A DNA stretch of 64,000 bases from Pyrinomonadaceae bacterium (GTDB lineage Bacteria > Acidobacteriota > Blastocatellia > Pyrinomonadales > Pyrinomonadaceae). Both the position numbers and the translations under genes were made by a program. Of the stretch, positions 9,158 to 19,552 are shown one piece after another. The DNA lies in NCBI GenBank assembly GCA_014380365.1, contig JACMJZ010000007.1, forward strand, positions 150,453 through 214,452, given 5' to 3'. The notes beneath the pieces are model-generated. The model made no database searches. It was given only the letters and a program-made list of their open reading frames with translations, and was not told the origin of the DNA. Each line of letters opens with the position of its first letter. Position 1 is the stretch's first letter.

Positions 9158-10594
9158 ATGAGCACAGTAGAAATCTTAAGCAAGCAGGAATATAAATACG
9201 GTTTCGTCACCGACATCGAGTCTGACGTAATTCCGCGAGGACTGACGGAAGACACGATTCGCCTGATCGCGGCCAAGAAGAATGAGCCCGACTGGATGTT
9301 GGAGTTTCGGCTCAAGGCCTATCGGCATTGGCTGACCATGACCGAGCCGACGCATTGGCCAAATATTTCATATCCGAAGATCGACTATCAGGACGTTATC
9401 TACTACAGCGCTCCTAAGCAAAAGGCGGTGAAGGCCAGCCTGGACGAAGTTGATCCGGAGTTGCTGAAGACTTTCGAGAAACTCGGCATCCCTTTGACTG
9501 AACAGAAGCAGCTAGCCGGGGTGGCAGTCGATGCGATCTTCGATTCCGTTTCGGTGGCTACGACCTATAAGGAAAAACTCAAAAAGCACGGCGTGATCTT
9601 CTGTTCGTTTACAGAAGCGATTAAGGATTATCCGGACCTCATCAAAAAGTATCTGGGTTCTGTTGTTCCTACAAACGACAATTTCTTTGCCGCGCTTAAT
9701 AGCGCAGTGTTTTCGGACGGGTCATTCTGTTTCATCCCGAAGGGCGTTCGTTGTCCAATGGAGCTTTCCACGTATTTCAGAATCAACAATTCTGAGTCGG
9801 GGCAGTTTGAGCGAACGCTGATCGTGGCCGAAGAAGGCGCCTACGTTTCCTACCTGGAGGGCTGCACGGCCCCGAAGTTTGATAAAAACCAACTGCACGC
9901 CGCGGTCGTTGAACTGGTCGCCCTTGATGATGCGCAGATCAAATATTCGACCGTGCAAAACTGGTACGCGGGCGACGAAAACGGCGTGGGCGGCATTTAC
10001 AACTTTGTGACGAAGCGTGGCAAGTGTGCGGGGAAGAACTCAAAGATTTCGTGGACGCAGGTGGAGACAGGCTCAGCAATTACCTGGAAGTATCCGTCAT
10101 GCATTCTGCAGGGTGACAATTCGATCGGTGAGTTTTACTCCGTCGCGCTGACGAATCATGCGCAGCAGGCCGATACCGGCACCAAGATGATCCATCTGGG
10201 CAAGAACACGCGCTCGACGATCATCTCCAAAGGAATCGCGGCCGGAAAATCAAACAATAGCTACCGCGGGCTCGTGAAGGTGATGCCGAAGGCGGAGAAC
10301 GCGCGCAACTATACGCAATGTGACTCGATGCTGATTGGTTCAAACTGCGGCGCGAATACGTTTCCCTACATCGAGGTCATGAACAACAGCTCGAACGTGG
10401 AGCATGAGGCCTCAACCTCGAAGATCAGCGAGGAGCAATTGTTTTATTTGCAGCAGCGCGGAATATCGCAGGAAGACGCCGTGTCGTTGATCATTAACGG
10501 GTTCTGCAAGGACGTGTTTTTGCAGTTGCCGATGGAGTTTGCCGTCGAGGCGACACGCCTGCTCGGCATGAAGCTCGAAGGCAGCGTGGGCTAA
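9158..10594 (+). CDS. sufB: Fe-S cluster assembly scaffold SufB
   Basis: 478 aa, full length. Core subunit of the SufBCD complex on which clusters are assembled in the cytoplasm. Characteristic stretches include [52 protein letters not shown], the NWYAGDENG segment and the C-terminal [12 protein letters not shown] with [11 protein letters not shown]. The beta-helix cysteine and glutamate/histidine ligands seen in SufB are in these regions. Confidence 0.96.
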   Translation: MSTVEILSKQEYKYGFVTDIESDVIPRGLTEDTIRLIAAKKNEPDWMLEFRLKAYRHWLTMTEPTHWPNISYPKIDYQDVIYYSAPKQKAVKASLDEVDPELLKTFEKLGIPLTEQKQLAGVAVDAIFDSVSVATTYKEKLKKHGVIFCSFTEAIKDYPDLIKKYLGSVVPTNDNFFAALNSAVFSDGSFCFIPKGVRCPMELSTYFRINNSESGQFERTLIVAEEGAYVSYLEGCTAPKFDKNQLHAAVVELVALDDAQIKYSTVQNWYAGDENGVGGIYNFVTKRGKCAGKNSKISWTQVETGSAITWKYPSCILQGDNSIGEFYSVALTNHAQQADTGTKMIHLGKNTRSTIISKGIAAGKSNNSYRGLVKVMPKAENARNYTQCDSMLIGSNCGANTFPYIEVMNNSSNVEHEASTSKISEEQLFYLQQRGISQEDAVSLIINGFCKDVFLQLPMEFAVEATRLLGMKLEGSVG

Positions 10595-10676
10595 AGGCAG
10601 GTACCGGGTGTCGGGTGTCAGGTGCTGGAATGGTTTTTCTTCCCGACACCTGGCACCCGACACCTGTTACCAGGAA
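10594..10676. repeat. Inverted repeat between sufB and sufC
   Basis: CAGGTACCGGGTGTCGGGTG and a complementary arm ending CACCCGACACCTGTTACC flank a short spacer. This forms a long GC-rich hairpin inside the operon, typical of dispersed intergenic palindromes. It might modulate the sufB:sufC expression ratio, but nothing shows that. Confidence 0.7.
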
Positions 10677-10697
10677 CTTACGGAGTAAATTATTTCA

Positions 10698-11474
10698 ATG
10701 TTAGAGATTAAAAACCTACATGCAGGTATCGATGGTAACGAAATTCTTAAAGGCATAAATCTGACCATTAAGAAGGGCGAGATTCACGCGATCATGGGCC
10801 CGAACGGCTCGGGTAAATCCACCCTGGCGAAGGTCCTGGCCGGCCATCCGTCATACGAGGTAACGAAGGGCGAGGTACTCTTCGAAGGAAAGAACTTGCT
10901 TGAGCTGGCGCCCGACGAGCGCGCGCGCGAAGGCATCTTCATGGCGTTTCAATATCCGATTGAAGTCCCCGGGGTATCCAACGCTCAGTTCTTACGACTT
11001 GCCTACAACGAAAAGCGCAAGCACCTGGGCGAAGAAGAGTTGGATCCACTCGAGTTCAAGGATCTCCTGAAGGAGCGCGCCAAGGTGGTTGAAATGGATG
11101 CGAGCTTCATGTCGCGTTCAGTTAACGAAGGCTTTTCCGGCGGCGAGAAGAAACGCAACGAGATTCTGCAGATGGCGGTTTTGGAACCGAAACTCGCGGT
11201 GCTCGACGAAACCGATTCTGGATTGGATATCGATGCCTTGAGAATTGTTGCTGGTGGCGTTAATCAGTTGCACAACCCAGAGAACGCCGTGATTCTGGTG
11301 ACGCATTATCAACGCCTGCTCGACTACATCGTGCCGCAGTTTGTACACGTCCTGGCAAACGGGCGAATTGCTAAAGAGGGCGGCAAGGAATTGGCGCTCG
11401 AACTGGAGGAGAAGGGTTACGACTGGCTCAAGACTGCGGCTGATACGGGCACGCTTGGCGTGCAGGCGAGTTAA
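10698..11474 (+). CDS. sufC: Fe-S cluster assembly ATPase SufC
   Basis: 258 aa ABC-type ATPase that dimerises on SufBD. Walker [12 protein letters not shown] (about residue 35), Q-loop [11 protein letters not shown], signature [11 protein letters not shown], Walker [13 protein letters not shown], switch histidine in VTHYQR. These are the exact SufC variants of the ABC motifs. Confidence 0.97.
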   Translation: MLEIKNLHAGIDGNEILKGINLTIKKGEIHAIMGPNGSGKSTLAKVLAGHPSYEVTKGEVLFEGKNLLELAPDERAREGIFMAFQYPIEVPGVSNAQFLRLAYNEKRKHLGEEELDPLEFKDLLKERAKVVEMDASFMSRSVNEGFSGGEKKRNEILQMAVLEPKLAVLDETDSGLDIDALRIVAGGVNQLHNPENAVILVTHYQRLLDYIVPQFVHVLANGRIAKEGGKELALELEEKGYDWLKTAADTGTLGVQAS

Positions 11475-11479
11475 GGAAA

Positions 11480-12829
11480 ATGGTTACCGAAATAACAACG
11501 CGAAACAATTCGTATCGAGAAGCTTATCAAGTTCTTCAGGAACGCACGGCACCCTCCGGTGCTTCGTGGCTTCAGCGCCTGCGTGCAAACGCCTTCGAGC
11601 GTTTTGAGGAGTTGGGCTTTCCCTCGGTGCGGGATGAGGAATGGAAGTACACCAACGTCGCCGCGATTGCCAAGGCTGACTTCCAAAAGGGCGTTTACGC
11701 CGAGAGTTCGAGTCGTGGCTCTGGCGCGAAGGAATTGGCAAGTTTTGGCTCTCCCGAAACTGAGGCCAGCCAGTTGATTTTTGTAAACGGCAAATTGCGA
11801 AGCGACCTGTCCTCGGTCAGCGGCCTTCCGGCGGAAGTGGTTGCATTGGATCTGTCGCAGGCAATTCAGGACGAACGCTATAGCGAGATCGTCAGAACTA
11901 ATCTCGCGCGCCACGCTGACTATATCGCCAACGGGTTCACCGCTCTCAACACCGCATTTATTTCCGACGGCGCCTTTGTATACATCCCCAAAGGCGTCGT
12001 GGTTGAAACTCCCATTCAACTGCTATTCATCTCAGACGGTGCAGGTGTAAATGCGGCAAGCTTTCCGCGCGTCCTGTTGGTTGCCGCAGAGAACAGTAGC
12101 GCGACTCTGATTGAGAGCTACGTGAGTACCCATGATTCGGCGTATTTCACGAATGCTGTAGTTGAGGTTGCGCTCAAGTCCGGCGCTCGTCTGGAGCATT
12201 ACAAAGTTCAGCGTGAAAGCCAGGCTGCGTTTCACGTTGCTACCACCCAGGCGGACCTGGGGCCGAATTCGACCTACGACTCAACTACGATTACTTTTGG
12301 CGCCCGGCTTTCGAGACACGATTTCAGCGTGACGATGGATCATGAAGGCGTGGAGTGTTGGGTCGACGGTTTATATCTCGTCACCGACGACCAGCATACA
12401 GACACTCACTCGGTGATCGATCATCGGCAACCCCACTGCACCAGTCATCAACTTTACAAGGGCATTCTCGACGGCAAGTCGCGGGCAGTCTTCAACGGCA
12501 AAGTCTTCGTGCGCCATGACGCGCAAAAGACCGACGCCATGCAGACTAACAAGAACCTGTTGCTATCGAATGAAGCTCGCGTGGACACCAAGCCACAACT
12601 GGAAATTTTGGCCGACGATGTTAAGTGCGCACACGGCGCCGCAGTTGGGCAGATTGATGAGGATGAGTTGTTCTACCTGGCGACGCGAGGAATTCATCCG
12701 GACCTGGCGCGCAACCTTCTGACTTACGGCTTTGCCGAAGAAGTGATTGGGAAGATCAAGGTGGACTCTATCAGGGCGCAATTAGATGCGGCAGTCCTCA
12801 ATCGGTTGAACGCGCGGCTTGAGGCTTAA
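11480..12829 (+). CDS. sufD: Fe-S cluster assembly protein SufD
   Basis: 449 aa, five bases after sufC. SufB-like beta-helix protein; N-terminal helical part with DEEWKYTNVA, then AFISDGAFVYIPKGV, ESYVS, and the C-terminal DDVKCAHGAAVGQIDEDELFY block with RGI, which is diagnostic of SufD. Partner of SufB in the SufBC2D complex. Confidence 0.95.
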   Translation: MVTEITTRNNSYREAYQVLQERTAPSGASWLQRLRANAFERFEELGFPSVRDEEWKYTNVAAIAKADFQKGVYAESSSRGSGAKELASFGSPETEASQLIFVNGKLRSDLSSVSGLPAEVVALDLSQAIQDERYSEIVRTNLARHADYIANGFTALNTAFISDGAFVYIPKGVVVETPIQLLFISDGAGVNAASFPRVLLVAAENSSATLIESYVSTHDSAYFTNAVVEVALKSGARLEHYKVQRESQAAFHVATTQADLGPNSTYDSTTITFGARLSRHDFSVTMDHEGVECWVDGLYLVTDDQHTDTHSVIDHRQPHCTSHQLYKGILDGKSRAVFNGKVFVRHDAQKTDAMQTNKNLLLSNEARVDTKPQLEILADDVKCAHGAAVGQIDEDELFYLATRGIHPDLARNLLTYGFAEEVIGKIKVDSIRAQLDAAVLNRLNARLEA

Positions 12830-12875
12830 CACAGTATTGTTAGGCACAAGGTCAATAGAGAGCTGGGAGGAATCA

Positions 12876-13229
12876 ATGGGTATCACCTACGTCGAAGGAA
12901 CAGTAACCGGTCCAACCGGGAAAGAAACAACGACTGAGTTCCTTGTGGACAGCGGGGCCAAATACACGTTGTTGCCTCTGAAGAACTGGAAAGCGATTGG
13001 GCTGAAGCCGCAGCGCCGACTCACTTTTGTGCTTGCTGACGGTACCAAGGTCAAGCGCGACATCGCTGAAGGTTACATCAAGCTTCCTCAGGGCAACACA
13101 CACACGCCCGTGGTTCTTGGAAAGGCTGGAGATGAAGCCTTGTTAGGAGTCGTCACGCTCGAAGAGCTGGGGCTGGTTCTGAATCCTTTTCAGCGTTCGC
13201 TGCATCCCGCTCGAATGATGCTGGCCTGA
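12876..13229 (+). CDS. Retropepsin-like aspartyl protease domain protein
   Basis: 117 aa from the ATG at 12876, which has GGGAGG seven bases upstream; the track start at 12819 overlaps sufD and lacks this. The active-site-like motif is [11 protein letters not shown] (DSG in place of DTG), with [10 protein letters not shown] and the C-terminal [13 protein letters not shown] matching clan AA retroviral-type proteases, which act as dimers. It sits between sufD and sufS on the same strand with tight spacing, so it is transcribed with the operon. Single-domain proteins of this kind are widespread in bacteria with unknown targets. A link to Fe-S assembly is suggested only by location. Confidence 0.82.
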   Translation: MGITYVEGTVTGPTGKETTTEFLVDSGAKYTLLPLKNWKAIGLKPQRRLTFVLADGTKVKRDIAEGYIKLPQGNTHTPVVLGKAGDEALLGVVTLEELGLVLNPFQRSLHPARMMLA

Positions 13230-13239
13230 TGATCACCGT

Positions 13240-14505
<1,266 letters not shown>

Positions 14506-14509
14506 TTAA

Positions 14510-14571
14510 GTCCGACAAACTTCAGTTTGTCGCTTCAAGGGTGGACATCGACAAACTGAAGTTTGTCGGAC
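14510..14571. repeat. Paired GACAAACTTCAGTTTGTC palindromes
   Basis: Two palindromes, 14510-14532 and 14549-14571, are near-complements of each other and make a large hairpin between sufS and sufU. The core recurs at 54388-54412 and, as a perfect palindrome, inside the acyl-CoA ligase gene at 30171-30190, defining a dispersed repeat family. Confidence 0.85.
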
Positions 14572-14582
14572 ATTAGATAAAC

Positions 14583-15041
14583 ATGTCAGAACTCAGCGAA
14601 CTGTATCAGCAGGTCATTCTCGACCATAACAAGAAGCCGCGAAACTTCCGCAAGCTGGAGACGGCCAACCATTCTGCCGAGGGTTTCAATCCGCTCTGCG
14701 GCGATCACCTGACAGTTTATCTGAATCTGGAGGAGGGCGCGGTGAAGGAAATAAGCTTCGAAGGTTCCGGATGCGCCATTTCCAAGGCTGCAGCAAGTAT
14801 GATGACGCAGGCGTTGAAGGGAAAAAGCAAGCAGCAAGCGGAATCGCTCTTCAAAGAGTTTCATGGAATGGTCGCAGGTGATTCAGTAGTCAGCGATGAA
14901 GAAGACGCCAGCGACGGCCTCGGTAATCTTAAGGTCTTCTCGGGCGTCCGCGAATTTCCGGTCAGAGTAAAATGCGCCACGCTCCCATGGCATACCATGC
15001 ACGCCGCGCTTAACAACCAGGCTCTCATCTCCACCGAATAA
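14583..15041 (+). CDS. sufU: Sulfur-transfer/scaffold protein SufU
   Basis: 152 aa IscU-fold protein. Zinc/sulfur ligands are visible in NPLCGDH, GSGCAISKAAASMM and VKCATLPWHT, the three cysteines plus aspartate of SufU. Length and the insertion before the last cysteine fit SufU rather than IscU. It most likely accepts sulfur from SufS for SufBCD and closes the SUF operon. Confidence 0.95.
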   Translation: MSELSELYQQVILDHNKKPRNFRKLETANHSAEGFNPLCGDHLTVYLNLEEGAVKEISFEGSGCAISKAAASMMTQALKGKSKQQAESLFKEFHGMVAGDSVVSDEEDASDGLGNLKVFSGVREFPVRVKCATLPWHTMHAALNNQALISTE

Positions 15042-15079
15042 TGAATCAGCAATATAGTTTTTCTTGCAGGTTGCCTGGT

Positions 15080-15175
15080 GGGCATCCTTTGCGTTCCTTT
15101 GCGCGTTCGATTGCGTGCTTTGCGGCGAAAGAAACAGCGGAAACCCCAGAGAACGCAAAGTTGGCGCAAAGAGCC
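15080..15175. repeat. Inverted repeat (CTTTGCGTTCCTTTGCG family)
   Basis: CTTTGCGTTCCTTTGCGC at 15087-15104 is partly complementary to GAACGCAAAGTTGGCGCAAA at 15150-15169. It lies between sufU and menC and is translated only in the spurious N-terminal extension of ORF 15078..16409. Confidence 0.7.
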
Positions 15176-15275
15176 GCAATGGGCAAAGGCCGCCGTCTTT
15201 TGTTGTGCGGCTGACAAACTACGGACTGGTGGGCATAATGTCTCAACTCAAAGTTCAAGACAGGGCACCTATCCA

Positions 15276-16409
15276 GTGATCATAACTTCCGTCGAGTTGC
15301 GTCAGATCAACCTTCCCTTAGTCCATCCTTTCGAGACTAGTTTCGGCCGAACTACCGAGCGGCACATTCTGCTGGTTCGGGTCGTGGACCACGACGGGGT
15401 GGTTGGTTGGGGTGAATGCACGGCTGGCGAAGGTCCGTTCTATAGTTACGAATGGGTGGACACAGCCTGGCCAACTCTGAAGACCTACCTCGCGCCTATG
15501 GTCGTCGGAAGGGAAATCAACTCCGCTGCGGATGTATGGACGCTGATGCGCTCGGTGCGCGGGCATCGCATGGCGAAAGCAGCTATTGAAAACGCAGTCT
15601 GGGACCTGGAGGCCCGGGCGTTAGGTCGGGCACTTTGGAAACATCTCGGCGGCGTGCGCGAGGAGATTTCTTGTGGCGTCTCGATCGGGATACAACACTC
15701 GCCGGAAGAGCTGATTGAAAAGATCGAGAAAGAGTTAGCAGCGGGTTATCAAAGGATCAAGATCAAAATCAAACCGGGTTGGGATCTGAAGATTATCGAG
15801 GAAGTGCGTAAACGCTTTCCTGAGATTCAGTTGATGGGTGATGCGAACTCCGCCTACACGCTCGCCGATGTTCCCCTTTTCAGGGAGGTGGATCAGTTTA
15901 ATCTAATGATGATCGAGCAGCCCCTAGCTCACGACGACATCTTCGATCACGCGGAGCTACAAAAACAGATCAAGACGCCCATCTGCCTGGACGAGTCGAT
16001 ACGAACGAACGCGGACGCGCAGCATGCGATTCAGCTTGGCGCCTGTCAGATAGTCAATCTAAAGCTTGGCCGTGTCGGCGGGCACGCGCAGGCGAGGCAA
16101 GTCGAAACAGTTTGTCGCGATCAGGGTATTCCTGTTTGGTGCGGTGGCATGCTTGAGTCTGGGGTGGGACGCGCTCACAACATCGCGATGGCCACACTTG
16201 CCGGGTTCACGTTGCCGGGCGACGTCTCGGCCAGTTCAAGGTATTGGGAAGAAGACATCATCGACCCAGCCGTGACTGTGAGTCCCAGCGGAACAATCAA
16301 GGCGCCGGATGCACCGGGCATTGGATTTGAAGTTAATCTCTCACGAATCGATAGGTTGACTGTCAGAAAAGAAACGATTACCAAGTTAGATACCGCGAAG
16401 CGGTTGTGA
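15276..16409 (+). CDS. menC: o-Succinylbenzoate synthase / N-acylamino acid racemase
   Basis: Enolase-superfamily enzyme, 377 aa from the GTG at 15276. The 66 residues before it in the track come from a repeat and do not resemble the family. GWGECTA, KIKIKPGWD (catalytic Lys pair), GDANSAY, IEQPLAHDD and CLDESIR (metal ligands), LKLGRVGG and GGMLESGVGRAHN are the MenC/NAAAR signatures. It could dehydrate SHCHC in menaquinone synthesis or racemise N-acylamino acids. No other men genes are in view and an M20 peptidase follows, so the second role is possible. The last codons lie in an inverted repeat. Confidence 0.85.
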   Translation: MIITSVELRQINLPLVHPFETSFGRTTERHILLVRVVDHDGVVGWGECTAGEGPFYSYEWVDTAWPTLKTYLAPMVVGREINSAADVWTLMRSVRGHRMAKAAIENAVWDLEARALGRALWKHLGGVREEISCGVSIGIQHSPEELIEKIEKELAAGYQRIKIKIKPGWDLKIIEEVRKRFPEIQLMGDANSAYTLADVPLFREVDQFNLMMIEQPLAHDDIFDHAELQKQIKTPICLDESIRTNADAQHAIQLGACQIVNLKLGRVGGHAQARQVETVCRDQGIPVWCGGMLESGVGRAHNIAMATLAGFTLPGDVSASSRYWEEDIIDPAVTVSPSGTIKAPDAPGIGFEVNLSRIDRLTVRKETITKLDTAKRL

Positions 16410-16563
16410 CCTCCAGCCCAACGTTGCCGCTCGGCGGCTACGTTGGGTATCCGCGGGTGGAAAAGGACGCAACCCCATCGGGGTTGAGGCGGATTTGGGA
16501 ATCCCTACCCCAGGGTAGCCGCGGCGACAACCCTGGGCTGGAGGTCTCAACCGTTTCGCGGTA
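16391..16563. repeat. 173-bp MITE-like element with 29-bp terminal inverted repeats
   Basis: Left arm 16391-16419 and right arm 16535-16563 are inverted copies with about two mismatches (TACCGCGAAGCGGTTGTGAC versus TACCGCGAAACGGTTGAGAC in the complement). Inside are further short palindromes, including the CCCAGGGTAGCC...CAACCCTGGGCTG unit seen again at 62987-63100. The left arm covers the last six codons and stop of menC. No transposase is encoded, and no clear target duplication was seen. Confidence 0.7.
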
Positions 16564-16617
16564 CTTAATCAAAGCTTCCTTTAGTTTGTCGTAGTCCCGG
16601 TGTTGAGCGATCCCAAG

Positions 16618-17778
16618 ATGAGATTTTCTGACTCTGACATTACTGCCTTTAGTGATTACTTTCTCGGCCGCCAGGATGCGATCGTCGCCTTTGCGCGCGC
16701 GCTGGTGGAAGCGGAATCGCCGTCCGGCGACGAGGCCGGAAGTAAGGCGGTGGTTTCTCTTTTAAGTGCGGCGGCGGCGGGGAGCAGCCCAGTCACAACG
16801 AATGAACGGATTGCGAGCGAAAACTACGGCGAACACCTGCGGGTGATTGCGTTCGGGGATTCACGGGAAAAGCCGATTGTCATCTTAGGCCACACCGACA
16901 CGGTGCATCCGCGCGGCTCGGTTCAGCAGCGTCCCTGGCGAGTTGAGGGTAATCGAGCGTACGGACCGGGCGTCTTCGATATGAAGGCCAATTGCGCGCT
17001 GGCTATGGAGGTGGTGCGAGCCTGCGCCGCCACAGGATTAGCGCCACGACGCCCCGTTGTTTTGCTGTTAACCTGCGATGAAGAAACAGGCAGTCGGACC
17101 GGCAGGCAACTGGTCGAAGCTGAAGCGCGCAGGTCTCATGCTGTGTTGGTGCTGGAGCCGCCCGGAAGCGGCGGCCGGGCCAAGACGGGCCGGAAGGGAA
17201 CCGGGATGTTCACGATTGAAGCGCGCGGGAACGCGGCCCATGCAGGATTGGAACCGGAAAAGGGCGCCAGTGCAATTCTGGAATTGGCGCGTCAAACCGA
17301 TCGGCTTCACGCTTTGAATGGGACGGCAGGCGGTATCAGTGTCAACGTCGGAGTCTTCCAAGGCGGCACGCTATCAAACGTGGTGGCCGCTCAAGCGCGT
17401 GCGGAGATCGACGTGCGGTTCAGCAATGCCGACGAAGCAGCGCGAATTGAGAAGGAGATTTACGATCTGCGTCCCTTTGACGAACGGGTGCGGCTCATCG
17501 TGAAGGGGGGCATCAATCGTCCGCCACTCGAGCGTAGTGACAAAGTGCTCGGTCTCTACACCGAAGCCAAAGCATTGGCGCACCGGCTGGGCTTCGAGTT
17601 AGGGGAGATCCAGGTTGGCGGCGCTTCAGATGGGAACTTTGCCGCTGCGGCCGGCGCCGCTGTGCTTGATGGACTCGGAATTGATGGCGACGGCGCCCAC
17701 GCGACGCACGAGCACATCATCCTCGATGACATCCCGCGGCGCGGCGCGCTGCTGGCGGGACTGGTTGCATCGTTGTAG
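16618..17778 (+). CDS. M20-family metallopeptidase (carboxypeptidase G2-like)
   Basis: 386 aa from ATG 16618; a GTG at 16600 is possible. Zinc-site motifs in order: LGHTDTVHPRGS, GVFDMKAN, TCDEETGS (catalytic Glu), LEPPG, then the dimerisation domain with ARGNAAHAG, and GGASDGN and HATHEH at the end. These fit the glutamate carboxypeptidase/CPG2 branch, which releases C-terminal glutamate or acyl groups. No signal peptide is seen. Beside a possible N-acylamino acid racemase it may act on acylated amino acids or dipeptides; the substrate is uncertain. Confidence 0.88.
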   Translation: MRFSDSDITAFSDYFLGRQDAIVAFARALVEAESPSGDEAGSKAVVSLLSAAAAGSSPVTTNERIASENYGEHLRVIAFGDSREKPIVILGHTDTVHPRGSVQQRPWRVEGNRAYGPGVFDMKANCALAMEVVRACAATGLAPRRPVVLLLTCDEETGSRTGRQLVEAEARRSHAVLVLEPPGSGGRAKTGRKGTGMFTIEARGNAAHAGLEPEKGASAILELARQTDRLHALNGTAGGISVNVGVFQGGTLSNVVAAQARAEIDVRFSNADEAARIEKEIYDLRPFDERVRLIVKGGINRPPLERSDKVLGLYTEAKALAHRLGFELGEIQVGGASDGNFAAAAGAAVLDGLGIDGDGAHATHEHIILDDIPRRGALLAGLVASL

Positions 17779-17781
17779 TAA

Positions 17782-17870
17782 GTCTAGAGTCGAGAGTCTG
17801 GCTTCTGAAGCTAAGAACAAAGGTTCTTTTGGTGTCGACTCTATACTCTGGACTGCAGACTCCAGACTCT
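17782..17870. repeat. Inverted repeat (AGTCTAGAGTC/GACTCCAGACTC type)
   Basis: GTCTAGAGTCGAGAGTCTGG at 17782-17801 is largely complementary to the stretch ending CTGCAGACTCCAGACTC at 17869. It occupies the whole gap between the M20 gene and xth and probably belongs to the dispersed palindrome population. Confidence 0.6.
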
Positions 17871-17871
17871 T

Positions 17872-18639
17872 ATGAAAATTGCTACCTGGAACGTCAACTC
17901 AATCATAGCCCGCTTGCCGCACGTAATCCGTTGGCTTGAGGCAGTCCGACCTGATGTGCTTTGCATGCAGGAGACGAAGTGTACCGACGACAAGTTTCCC
18001 TTCGAAGAATTTTCGAGGATTGGTTATTGCGCAAGCGTTTTTGGACAGCCAACCTATAACGGAGTCGCGTTGATTACGCGCCAGGAGTGCGCGGAATTGC
18101 AGCGCGGCAATTATGAGGATCAGGAAGGCGCACACGCACGGCTCCTGGCCGCGACAATTGACGGAGTGCGCATCGTCAATGTGTACATTCCAAACGGCCA
18201 GGCGGTTGGTTCAGAGAAGTTTGAGTTTAAGTTGGACTGGATGAAGCGGCTGCGCAGTTTCTTCGACGCCAACTACCAGCCGGACGTGCCCGTAATCCTG
18301 TGCGGCGATTTCAATGTTGCGCCCGAGGATCGCGACATCCACAACCCGACCCTGTGGCAGGAACGAATCATGTGCAGCACTGCGGAACGCGCGGCGTTGG
18401 ATGAAATAAAGCGTTGGGGATTTACTGACAGCTTCCGCCTGCATCACGAGGACGGGGGACACTTTTCCTGGTGGGACTATCGCGCCGGAGCTTTTCGCCG
18501 GAACATGGGTCTCAGGATCGACCACATGTGGGTGACGACTCCACTAGTTGCACGGAGCATCAATACGTGGATCGATGTCGAGCCGCGAACCTGGGAGCGG
18601 CCATCCGATCACGCGCCGGTGTTGGCGGAGTTTGACTGA
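17872..18639 (+). CDS. xth: Exodeoxyribonuclease III
   Basis: 255 aa, standard length. AP endonuclease/3'-exonuclease for base-excision repair. MKIATWNVNSI with the metal-binding Asn, CMQETKC with the catalytic Glu, CGDFNVAPEDRDIHNP, RIDHMW and SDHAP are the complete set of exonuclease III motifs. Confidence 0.95.
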   Translation: MKIATWNVNSIIARLPHVIRWLEAVRPDVLCMQETKCTDDKFPFEEFSRIGYCASVFGQPTYNGVALITRQECAELQRGNYEDQEGAHARLLAATIDGVRIVNVYIPNGQAVGSEKFEFKLDWMKRLRSFFDANYQPDVPVILCGDFNVAPEDRDIHNPTLWQERIMCSTAERAALDEIKRWGFTDSFRLHHEDGGHFSWWDYRAGAFRRNMGLRIDHMWVTTPLVARSINTWIDVEPRTWERPSDHAPVLAEFD

Positions 18640-18658
18640 ATGTGTGAGACCTAAACTG

Positions 18659-18691
18659 ACGGCGGCGTGTGCATTGAGCATACGCCGCCGT
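18659..18691. terminator. Bidirectional terminator between convergent genes
   Basis: ACGGCGGCGTGTGC-ATTGA-GCATACGCCGCCGT is a 14-base stem with one G-T pair, sitting between the converging xth gene and the minus-strand membrane protein gene. T-runs are weak, so intrinsic strength is uncertain. Confidence 0.65.
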
Positions 18692-18704
18692 AGCTTAGTT
18701 GTTC

Positions 18705-18983
18705 TTACGGCGCGAGATTAGTGGGCCCCGGTCCGAGACTGTAGCTAAATCCGCCACTCATCATGGCCAGAATAACGTACAGGATGATCAGCACGGTCCA
18801 AATCATCATGATGTTCTTGATGCCCAATCTACCTGCGTTCATCCAGCCCCAGATGAGACCAAACAAACCGCAGATCAGAGCGAGTATTCCTTTTAGCGCA
18901 CCGTCATTCTGGAAAATCTTAATCGCAACAAAAATCTGGCAGATGATACATCCTACCAAGGCGACGATTGCAAGCATTGCCAT
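18705..18983 (-). CDS. Small membrane protein, unknown function
   Basis: 92 aa with about three hydrophobic segments (residues 1-24, 30-50, 56-77) and a short Gly/Pro-rich tail. A strong GGAGGAG ribosome site precedes the ATG, supporting translation. The conserved-looking ALICGLFGLIWGWMNAG core recalls small uncharacterised membrane proteins, but I do not name a family. It is followed by a hairpin terminator and is probably monocistronic. Confidence 0.65.
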   Translation of the reverse strand: MAMLAIVALVGCIICQIFVAIKIFQNDGALKGILALICGLFGLIWGWMNAGRLGIKNIMMIWTVLIILYVILAMMSGGFSYSLGPGPTNLAP

Positions 18984-19026
18984 TCCGTTTCTCCTCCATT
19001 CAATCGATTAGTTAAATCACGACGTC

Positions 19027-19479
19027 TCAACCTCGAATTAGCTGCGCGAACATAGTCGGGAACAAAAGCAATCGCGCCAGCCAGTAGAGAATTAGACCAC
19101 CTAGAATTATGATTGTTACCCCAGTCTGTCTTTCCAGTCGTTCGGCCTTATGAATCAGCGGCTCGCTCACCGCTCTTGGTAGAATCGTGCTTGTCATCAA
19201 GATAGCGATGAGCACAACAAAGATTGGTGCAAAGGCATGAAATTCAATTGAAGCCTGCACCTCGCCTTTCAGAAGCAGGGTACAGGCGCGAGTCAAGCCG
19301 CAACCGGGACAGGGCAAACCGGTTAACCTAAAAAACGGACACTCCCAGCCCGGGAGACCCAGCGAGAAAAGTGCGAAGTTGAGGCCCAGGGCTCCTGTCA
19401 GAACGAATCCGAACCTGCGATCACGCAATATCGTTGCTATTGGCGAAAACGCAGTTTGAGACAACATTGCGGGCCGCAT
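19027..19479 (-). CDS. DUF2752 membrane protein
   Basis: 150 aa with three or four transmembrane segments. The motif CPFFRLTGLPCPGCGLTRA, with its cysteines at the membrane interface, is the DUF2752 signature; the function of that family is unknown. It starts 74 bases downstream of the stop of the preA gene on the same strand and could be read through from it. Confidence 0.85.
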   Translation of the reverse strand: MRPAMLSQTAFSPIATILRDRRFGFVLTGALGLNFALFSLGLPGWECPFFRLTGLPCPGCGLTRACTLLLKGEVQASIEFHAFAPIFVVLIAILMTSTILPRAVSEPLIHKAERLERQTGVTIIILGGLILYWLARLLLFPTMFAQLIRG

Positions 19480-19552
19480 TCTATAGCAGGTTACGCGGAT
19501 TAACTAACTTTTCTTTTCGTACTCTGTTTTAAGCTTTGGCGCGAGCGGAGAC

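Noticed and set aside
15078-15275. N-terminal extension of menC in the ORF track
   Set aside because: It translates an inverted repeat and does not resemble enolase-superfamily N-termini; the GTG at 15276 starts the conserved ELRQINLPLVHPF block.
16406-16594. 62-aa ORF after menC
   Set aside because: Lies wholly in the MITE-like repeat and lacks a ribosome site.
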